A stretch of DNA of 41,147 nt, taken from positions 69,010 to 110,156 of the forward strand of contig CANSII010000003.1 of the NCBI GenBank assembly GCA_947646915.1. The letters run 5' to 3'. Positions 36,796-41,147 of the stretch are shown piece after piece; within the stretch, counting starts at the first letter, position 1; each line of letters begins with the position of its first letter. This DNA is from an uncultured Clostridium sp. (GTDB lineage: Bacteria > Bacillota > Clostridia > TANB77 > CAG-508). The translations under genes and the position numbers were made by a program. Under the pieces are notes generated by a model, which ran no database searches, was not told the DNA's origin, and saw only the letters and a list, made by a program, of their open reading frames with translations.

Positions 36796-38226
36796 TTAAC
36801 CTTTAATCCCTATTTTATTTACAAATGGTATCCAACTATACTGACAACTATTAATCATATGGTCGTTTTTATCTTCTGGCTCATTGTCTTTATCTTCCTT
36901 CCAACTATATACATCAAGTTCATTACAATAATTAATACAATCATCAACAATAAAATAACATTCATCTTTAAACCATCCTAATTGAGTATTTATTCTATCT
37001 ATAATCTTCATCTTAGACTTCCAAGCATCATTAAAAATATAAATACAACCTGTCTGCCTTTTATATTTAGCAAACTCTTTTATTGTCGCTTGATCTGCAT
37101 TATCGATAAATGTATTTTTTGCTAATCCCCATTCTTTTCTATTTCTTTCTAAAAAATCTATATAATTTTTGACTGTATCACTAGGAGCAAGAGGCTCATC
37201 TAAATTAGCATTATTATAAACTCTTTCATCTAACAAAATATATTTACCCTTATTTGTAATACCTGCAAAAGACATCGCAATTGTATCAGGAGTTAAAGAA
37301 CTATATGCTGTGTCTAGTGCTGAAGTAAAGTGTATAAAATGTTCGTTCTCATTTTTTTTTGTCCTGTATTTTATATTTAACTGTACAGTTTCAAAATTTT
37401 CTTTTAAATAAGTTTTTGCTTCTTCTTTACTTATACAATGTTTTTTTCTATCAAAATTAATAAAAACAAGCCCTGTTGACTTGCCTCTTAATCCTTTTAT
37501 TTTATTTTTCCATAATTTTGTACCTACTGGTACAGACTCAATAATTTTCTTTTTCTTTTCTAAAGTTAAACTTTTGTTATGCTCAAAAGTAAAATACCAC
37601 CATGTCCAGTCATCAACTTTTTCTTCATTTAACATAGAAAGCAATTCTAATGGAGCATCATTTTTATATTTTTCTATTGGTTTTGATTTATTAACATATT
37701 GTGTATAACATTCTTTATTTGGATCATCAGGATTCATTGTACATATTCTATAATCAGCTCTCATAAATGCTTCTCTAACAAATTCCATATCTGCTATATT
37801 AAATTCATCTATAAACAATCCATAACATTGACCTCCTAAAGCTTTTTTCCATCTAGCTTTATTATCATATCCTAAAACATAAATAACTTTATTTCCTTTA
37901 GGCGTATGAAAAATTATATGTGGTAATTGTATATTCTTTGCACCTTTTGCATGATATTCTATAGCTCCACCTTTTTCATAATCTCCAAAAACAGCAATTA
38001 ATCCATATTCTGAATTTATAATATTTTTTTCTATTGTTCCTAAATCTAATCCTGCAATAATGCTTGTTTTTTCTCCATCATAATTAGCAAGCTTAAACAT
38101 AAACTTAGGTATTGCTACAGTTGTTTTTCCTGCTGATGTTGTTCCTTCTAAAAATTCTGTACTACATTCATACTTTAAGAAATCAATATATTTTTCAGAT
38201 AATGGAAATGTTTCATTTTGTTCCAT
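36796..38226 (-). CDS. terL: Terminase large subunit (PBSX/A118 type)
   Basis: 476 residues from ATG at 38226 with GGAGGT 5 bases upstream. The ATPase motor has a Walker A-like GTTSAGKTTVAIP (about 30), Walker B GLFIDEFN and a coupling motif CTMNPDD. The C-terminal nuclease has FTSALDTAYSSLTPDT and ERVYN, plus DNADQATIKEFA and DKNDHMINSCQY carrying acidic metal ligands. It cuts and packages phage DNA. After the stop, an open frame (VKKTLDDIKEKIWQTKFLKK...) runs to the portal ribosome site, so a one-base insertion near 36802-36804 may have shortened the C-terminus. Confidence 0.93.
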   Translation of the reverse strand: MEQNETFPLSEKYIDFLKYECSTEFLEGTTSAGKTTVAIPKFMFKLANYDGEKTSIIAGLDLGTIEKNIINSEYGLIAVFGDYEKGGAIEYHAKGAKNIQLPHIIFHTPKGNKVIYVLGYDNKARWKKALGGQCYGLFIDEFNIADMEFVREAFMRADYRICTMNPDDPNKECYTQYVNKSKPIEKYKNDAPLELLSMLNEEKVDDWTWWYFTFEHNKSLTLEKKKKIIESVPVGTKLWKNKIKGLRGKSTGLVFINFDRKKHCISKEEAKTYLKENFETVQLNIKYRTKKNENEHFIHFTSALDTAYSSLTPDTIAMSFAGITNKGKYILLDERVYNNANLDEPLAPSDTVKNYIDFLERNRKEWGLAKNTFIDNADQATIKEFAKYKRQTGCIYIFNDAWKSKMKIIDRINTQLGWFKDECYFIVDDCINYCNELDVYSWKEDKDNEPEDKNDHMINSCQYSWIPFVNKIGIKG

Positions 38227-38593
38227 TATTACCTCCACATAATTGTCTATTTATGCTTTCTAAGATTAAATTTGATGAATTTTCTATGCTTCCTGATATT
38301 TCTGTTTTATCTGTTGGTTTATATCCTGCTCTGTCTAGTATGTCTTTTATTGCTTGTATTTGTATGTATTCATTTTTACTATTTAATAATTTTTTTAATT
38401 TTTGTTGTGCTTCTATTGCTAATATTCCAAAATTCTCTTGCATTTGTTTTTGGATCTCTTCTTTAAACTCTTTGTCTTTTTTCCAATTGCATATTGTCTG
38501 TTCTGTTATTTTTAATTCTTTTGCAATTTGCTTTTGTGTTTTATTTTCTGTAATCATTAGTTTTATGCACATTTCCTGTTCTCTATTTAACAT
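38213..38593 (-). CDS. terS: Terminase small subunit
   Basis: 126 residues. N-terminal helix-turn-helix for DNA site recognition (KTQKQIAKELKITEQTICNW), a helical middle and KDILDRAGYKPTDKTEISG, a typical small-subunit end. AGGAGGTGG precedes the ATG. Overlaps the large-subunit gene by 14 bases. Confidence 0.9.
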   Translation of the reverse strand: MLNREQEMCIKLMITENKTQKQIAKELKITEQTICNWKKDKEFKEEIQKQMQENFGILAIEAQQKLKKLLNSKNEYIQIQAIKDILDRAGYKPTDKTEISGSIENSSNLILESINRQLCGGNNGTK

Positions 38594-38631
38594 TAGTCCA
38601 CCTCCTAAAAATTAAAAATTATTAAAATAAT

Positions 38632-38733
38632 TTATTTATGTTCTTTATTCTTATATCCAAAACATTTATCATAATTTTTACATTCTTGACATTTCTTTTT
38701 CATACATTTGCTATAATCTATTTTCTCTTTCAT
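38632..38733 (-). CDS. Tiny cysteine-rich protein, 33 residues
   Basis: ATG at 38731-38733 lies within the previous small gene. The peptide has four cysteines (C10, C15, C18, C24: SKCMKKKCQECKNYDKCF), suitable for a zinc knuckle. Very basic. Overlap with the 50-residue gene by 23 bases suggests translational coupling. Function unknown; tiny zinc-binding proteins are common just before terminase genes. Confidence 0.6.
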   Translation of the reverse strand: MKEKIDYSKCMKKKCQECKNYDKCFGYKNKEHK

Positions 38734-38863
38734 AATACCTACACTTTGTACAGACTACATCATTTATTATAAATATCCTTATGTCACATAAGTCTGTTGT
38801 TTTGTTTTTACATTCTTTACAATGTTCTTTTATGTATTTTTCATATCTTTCTTCATCTGTCAT
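38711..38863 (-). CDS. Small cysteine-rich protein, 50 residues
   Basis: ATG at 38861-38863 after GGAGAAA. Cysteines pair as C15-x2-C18 and C38-x2-C41 (HCKECKN, VCTKCRYY), with C26 between, like a small zinc ribbon. It is the first gene after the structured RNA/terminator region and leads the packaging operon. Function unknown. Confidence 0.65.
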   Translation of the reverse strand: MTDEERYEKYIKEHCKECKNKTTDLCDIRIFIINDVVCTKCRYYERENRL

Positions 38864-38884
38864 TTTTTTCTCCTATTTTTGCAT

Positions 38885-39050
38885 AATAAAAGAACCTATC
38901 TCTTTGATAAGTTCTTACTATTTGTTAAAGTCTATGTGTTGACATTGTGCTATAAAATTTAAGAGCTGACATTTTTATATCAACTCTTCGAAGACCACAA
39001 TTATTGTCGCTTGGACTAATGAGACATTTCTGCCTGCGACTTAATAATAT
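38885..39050 (-). ncRNA. Candidate structured RNA ahead of the packaging genes
   Basis: No ORF, but stacked hairpins on the minus strand: GTCGC / GCGAC (39036-39040, 39006-39010), TTGTG / CACAA (38996-39000, 38945-38949) enclosing a 12-bp stem (38961-38972 with 38977-38988, loop AAAA, two G-U pairs), then a terminator hairpin (38890-38916). A promoter-like sequence just upstream (39057-39085) would start it. It resembles a small phage RNA or a regulated leader of the terminase operon. It could also contain the packaging site. Confidence 0.55.
38890..38916 (-). terminator. Terminator ending the candidate RNA
   Basis: AAGAACTTATC pairs with GATAGGTTCTT (11 pairs, one G-U) around AAAGA, followed by TTATT on the minus strand. 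Only 27 bases before the start of the 50-residue gene, so terminator read-through would control the packaging genes. Confidence 0.8.
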
Positions 39051-39056
39051 TAACAA

Positions 39057-39085
39057 TTTATCTATTATAATTATAGTACTTTCAA
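39057..39085 (-). promoter_or_regulatory. Probable promoter for the candidate RNA/late genes
   Basis: Minus strand TTGAAA (39080-39085), 17-base spacer, GATAAA (39057-39062): 5/6 and 4/6 matches to sigma-A boxes. It lies between the RinA/ArpU-like regulator gene and the structured RNA, the expected place for the late promoter such a regulator activates. Confidence 0.5.
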
Positions 39086-39137
39086 AACGAAATTAAAAGG
39101 AAGTTTTTGCGAAATTTTAGCGAAGTTTTTAGCCCTT

Positions 39138-39686
39138 TTATAATCCTGCATTTATTACTTTTAACATTCTTTTTATTGCATTATCTCTATATGTCTGCAA
39201 TTGCTTTATACTTTTATATTTTTCAAATTCATTAAAGTATTCTCTTTCAACATAATCCCATTTTGATTTATTCATATAATATGTTTCTATTACAAATTTT
39301 TCTTCTTGTGATAGTGGATTTATTATATTTTTTACTCGAACTACTTTCTTGTTTAATTCTTTTTTTTTATTTTCAAATTCTTTTATCTTTTTTATTAAAT
39401 ACTCTCTATCTTCTTTATTTATATGTGTTAATTCTTTTTGATAATTCATAACTGTATTTGATACCTTATCAGATATTCCATTTGTATTACTATGTATACT
39501 ATCATATCCTTGTCCTGCTATTTGCATGTTTTCAATGATTTCTTTTTCAGTATCTTCATATACTGTTCCTGCATAGTCTAACCTTTGTTGATACTCATCA
39601 ATCTTTAACTCTATTTCTGTAAGTTTTGCCTCATTTTCTTTATGCTCTTTTAACATTTTTTCAATATCTTCTTTTATATATTCCAT
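39138..39686 (-). CDS. RinA/ArpU-like late transcription regulator
   Basis: 182 residues. N-terminal two-thirds is coiled-coil (EDIEKMLKEHKENEAKLTEI, then KELTHINKEDREYLIKKIKE and FENKKKELNKK). The C-terminus (NPLSQEEKFVIETYYMNKSK, then WDYVEREYF, IKQLQTYRDNAIKRML) is sigma-70 region 4-like, as in RinA and ArpU proteins that switch on phage late genes. Position immediately before the packaging region supports this. AGGAGG-type site upstream. Confidence 0.8.
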   Translation of the reverse strand: MEYIKEDIEKMLKEHKENEAKLTEIELKIDEYQQRLDYAGTVYEDTEKEIIENMQIAGQGYDSIHSNTNGISDKVSNTVMNYQKELTHINKEDREYLIKKIKEFENKKKELNKKVVRVKNIINPLSQEEKFVIETYYMNKSKWDYVEREYFNEFEKYKSIKQLQTYRDNAIKRMLKVINAGL

Positions 39687-39700
39687 CTCTTTTGTTCCTC

Positions 39701-39871
39701 CTATTCTTTATACAAATAACATATTTCATATTTATTTCTTATTAAATGATTCTTTAATGCGTATTGTATTTCTCTTGCTGTTAAGTCTAAGAATTTTGTT
39801 ACTTCTTCTATTGTTCCTACTCTTATACATTGTTCTTTTTCTTTTTTATCGTATATTCCATATATTTTCAT
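39701..39871 (-). CDS. 56-residue phage protein with helix-turn-helix-like core
   Basis: ATG at 39869-39871 after GGAGTGA. MKIYGIYDKKEKEQCIRVGT, then IEEVTKFLDLTAREIQYALK resembles a small HTH (TIEEVTKFLDLTAREIQYAL) found in many Clostridial phage proteins that begin with a short beta hairpin and end CYLYKE. Ends 14 bases before the late regulator gene. Exact role unknown. Confidence 0.7.
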   Translation of the reverse strand: MKIYGIYDKKEKEQCIRVGTIEEVTKFLDLTAREIQYALKNHLIRNKYEICYLYKE

Positions 39872-39883
39872 TTGTTTTCACTC

Positions 39884-39934
39884 CTATTTCTTTATTTTTA
39901 GTTTTACATTTCTAAAATAAACCTCATTTACCAT
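39884..39934 (-). CDS. Possible 16-residue ORF
   Basis: ATG at 39932-39934 has AAAAGGAG upstream; the peptide is MVNEVYFRNVKLKIKK. It overlaps the end of the preceding remnant frame and leads to the 56-residue gene. It may only be a coupling ORF. Confidence 0.3.
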   Translation of the reverse strand: MVNEVYFRNVKLKIKK

Positions 39935-40130
39935 CGTTTTTCTCCTTTTAATACTTCTAGTAATTCTTGTCCTTTTATTGCATCAATATCTTCTTCATTT
40001 ATTTTTTTATTACTTGGTCTCTAATCATTTCTATTAATATATCCTTTAGCTTTTCATTTTCTGTTTTATATTCCTTGCTTTGCCTTCTTTCTTTATAATA
40101 TTTATTTTTCCATTTTTTCCTATTTTCCAT
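39928..40130 (-). pseudogene. Small basic protein, probably frameshifted
   Basis: From ATG at 40130 a frame gives 43 residues (MENRKKWKNKYYKERRQSKE, then YKTENEKLKDILIEMIRDQV). Then a different frame without a start continues NKKINEEDIDAIKGQELLEV then LKGEKRW and stops at 39928. One missing base near 40011-40017 would join them to a ~66-residue helical protein. If not joined, the first frame alone (39999-40130) may be a gene. Basic N-terminus could bind nucleic acid. Confidence 0.4.
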
Positions 40131-40188
40131 TAAACTTTCTATTCCGTTTTTTTAATTCTTTATTTCCTATTCTTTCTTTATTTTTCAT
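40120..40188 (-). CDS. Possible 22-residue ORF after the macro gene
   Basis: ATG at 40186-40188 shares a base with the macro-domain gene's TAA (TAATG). Peptide is very basic (MKNKERIGNKELKKRNRKF). The stop overlaps the next ORF's start region. Likely a coupling ORF; function unknown. Confidence 0.35.
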   Translation of the reverse strand: MKNKERIGNKELKKRNRKFNGK

Positions 40189-40634
40189 TATTTTTTCTCC
40201 AATCTATATAGAGTTACTTTATAATCAGTAAATACTTCTTGTATTATCTTATAAACTATTTCCCAGTCTCCATTTGCTATTCCACATCCTATTCCATAAG
40301 GTATACATATACTCAAATTATTGTTGCTAGCCCATAGTTTGACATATTCTAAACATTTTTTTATTGCTTCATAGTCTGTATCAAAGTTAGGTTTTTGACT
40401 AAATATATTACAAATTATTTTGTTATTTTCTTTGTAAATTAATGTTGTCCCTCCTAATATTTCATAATCGTTGTCTAAAATGTTACAATGTTTTGAGTAA
40501 AATTCTTCTAAACCTTTATATTGATTAGCGAGTTGTCTTGCAACTCCCCCTCCCATATATCCTCCAACATTTACTTGATGTATGATTATGTCCTCTTTTG
40601 CACTTAATATATTTTCATTTATTATATTAATCAT
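40188..40634 (-). CDS. Macro-domain protein (ADP-ribose binding/hydrolysing type)
   Basis: 148 residues forming one macro domain. The N-terminal DIIIHQVNVGGYMGGGVARQ carries the Gly-rich ADP-ribose loop with N22 and G28-G30. The second loop IPYGIGCGIANGDWEIV matches the TARG1/ALC1/DarG-like subclass pattern IGCG....W. Such domains read or remove ADP-ribose from proteins or nucleic acid, or process ADP-ribose-1''-phosphate; which applies here is not clear. It overlaps the hexapeptide-repeat gene by 8 bases. In the same prophage the minor head protein carries an ADP-ribosyltransferase. Confidence 0.88.
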   Translation of the reverse strand: MINIINENILSAKEDIIIHQVNVGGYMGGGVARQLANQYKGLEEFYSKHCNILDNDYEILGGTTLIYKENNKIICNIFSQKPNFDTDYEAIKKCLEYVKLWASNNNLSICIPYGIGCGIANGDWEIVYKIIQEVFTDYKVTLYRLEKK

Positions 40635-41147
40635 TTTCTAAATCTCCTGTTATTTTATTAAATATTTCTTCATCATATTCAGGTAGCTTTTGTATGTATT
40701 TTTTCATATCTTTTGGCATTATACTCCATGCTGTTTTGTTATCTATCTCAAATATATTAGGTATGTTTACTTTAAACCAGTCTTCTTTTCCATTTTTCAT
40801 TTCAAATGCGTTATTAAAATTTGGATACCAACTAAATTGATATATTTCATTTTTTACTTCCTGTATTCTTTTTGGAGAAACTATCTTATTAAACAATCCA
40901 TATTTACCTGTAAAATCATAACAAAATAAACTTTGACTTACTGCCTCTGAATTTACTATTCCATAGCTGTTATTTATTCCATCGCTGTAATTTATTCCAT
41001 AACTGTTATTTATTCCACGGCTGTAATTTATTCCATAACTGTTATTTATTCCACGGCTGTAATTTATTCCATTGCTGTTATTTATTCCATAGCTGTTATT
41101 TATTCCACGGCTGTAATTTATTCCATTGCTGTTATTTATTCCATAGC
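40627..41147 (-). CDS. Hexapeptide-repeat protein, N-terminus beyond the window
   Basis: The frame is open from the right edge with no stop to 40627, so the TTG at 40896 is not a true start. At least 173 residues are visible. The N-terminal visible part is over ten copies of a six-residue unit G-I-N-(N/Y)-S-(Y/R/N/D), then EAVSQSLFCYDFTGKYGLFN and KIVSPKRIQEVKNEIYQFSW. The repeats followed by a LF...YxLFNK(I/E)V segment are known from other phage and bacterial hypothetical proteins; the repeat probably makes a beta-solenoid. C-terminal region is globular, acidic. Function unknown. Confidence 0.8.
   Translation of the reverse strand, partial: YGINNSNGINYSRGINNSYGINNSNGINYSRGINNSYGINYSRGINNSYGINYSDGINNSYGIVNSEAVSQSLFCYDFTGKYGLFNKIVSPKRIQEVKNEIYQFSWYPNFNNAFEMKNGKEDWFKVNIPNIFEIDNKTAWSIMPKDMKKYIQKLPEYDEEIFNKITGDLEND
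40958..41147 (-). repeat. 18-bp coding tandem repeat
   Basis: Ten full 18-base units and 10 bases of another, running off the window. On the plus strand each begins ATTCCA and ends CTGT(T/A)ATTT. Units alternate between TTATTT and TAATTT forms, giving Asn or Tyr at one place. Exact multiples of three keep the reading frame, so the protein can change length by repeat slippage. Confidence 0.95.

Noticed and set aside
40958..41147. Regular tandem repeat as a CRISPR array
   Set aside because: Units are 18 bp without spacers and stay in one reading frame; it is a coding repeat.
13762..41147. Diversity-generating retroelement acting on the fibres
   Set aside because: No reverse transcriptase, Avd or template repeat is visible in the window.

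Overview
The window is AT-rich (roughly 70-75% A+T by eye) and looks like a low-GC Firmicute of the class Clostridia. It has AddB-type recombination machinery, YitT and PgeF/YfiH families, Clostridial ChW repeats in a lysin, consensus sigma-A promoters and GGAGG ribosome sites. No rRNA, tRNA, insertion sequence or CRISPR array was seen. About one third is host chromosome (1 to ~13.7 kb). The rest (~13.8 kb to the right edge) is the late half of a siphovirus-type prophage.

Host part, left to right: the start of a truncated coiled-coil gene (minus) behind a perfect consensus promoter; a lone plus-strand HExxH protein ending in a bidirectional terminator; then a leftward-reading series of a glutamate-synthase-small-subunit-like oxidoreductase (frameshifted), family 4 uracil-DNA glycosylase, LD-carboxypeptidase, PgeF, an MFS transporter, AddB (frameshifted), a pair of palindromic repeats, an OGG-type 8-oxoguanine glycosylase, YitT and an M23 peptidase. 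Several of these serve DNA repair (UDG, AddB, OGG) or the cell wall (LD-carboxypeptidase, PgeF, M23). A plus-strand XRE regulator with its own terminator follows. Next to it is a 5'-truncated peptidoglycan-binding fragment that may mark the prophage boundary.

Prophage part: all genes are on the minus strand, so functional order runs from the right edge to the left. Order: hexapeptide-repeat protein (cut by the window edge), macro-domain protein, several tiny ORFs, a RinA/ArpU-like late regulator, a candidate structured RNA with promoter and terminator, two tiny cysteine-rich proteins, small and large terminase, portal, minor head protein carrying a C-terminal ADP-ribosyltransferase domain, a short moron-like cassette (zinc-ribbon membrane protein) ending in a terminator, scaffold, coat, connector, minor capsid 1-2-3 set, major tail protein, terminator plus a ~200 bp inverted-repeat element, overlapping tail chaperones, tape measure, distal tail and baseplate proteins, tail fibres including a seven-repeat possible beta-propeller, XhlA-like protein, holin, and amidase with three ChW repeats. 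The head genes resemble A118-type Listeria phages. Integrase, repressor and replication genes are not in the window.

Most notable points: (1) an ADP-ribosyltransferase with an intact R / S-x-S / E-x-E signature fused to a virion protein, in the same prophage as a macro domain, the fold that reads or removes ADP-ribose; (2) three unannotated structured non-coding elements in the late operon; (3) tandem receptor-binding proteins sharing end domains, one with seven ~50-residue repeats; (4) three clear one-base insertions that break otherwise good genes, which could be sequencing error or real decay.
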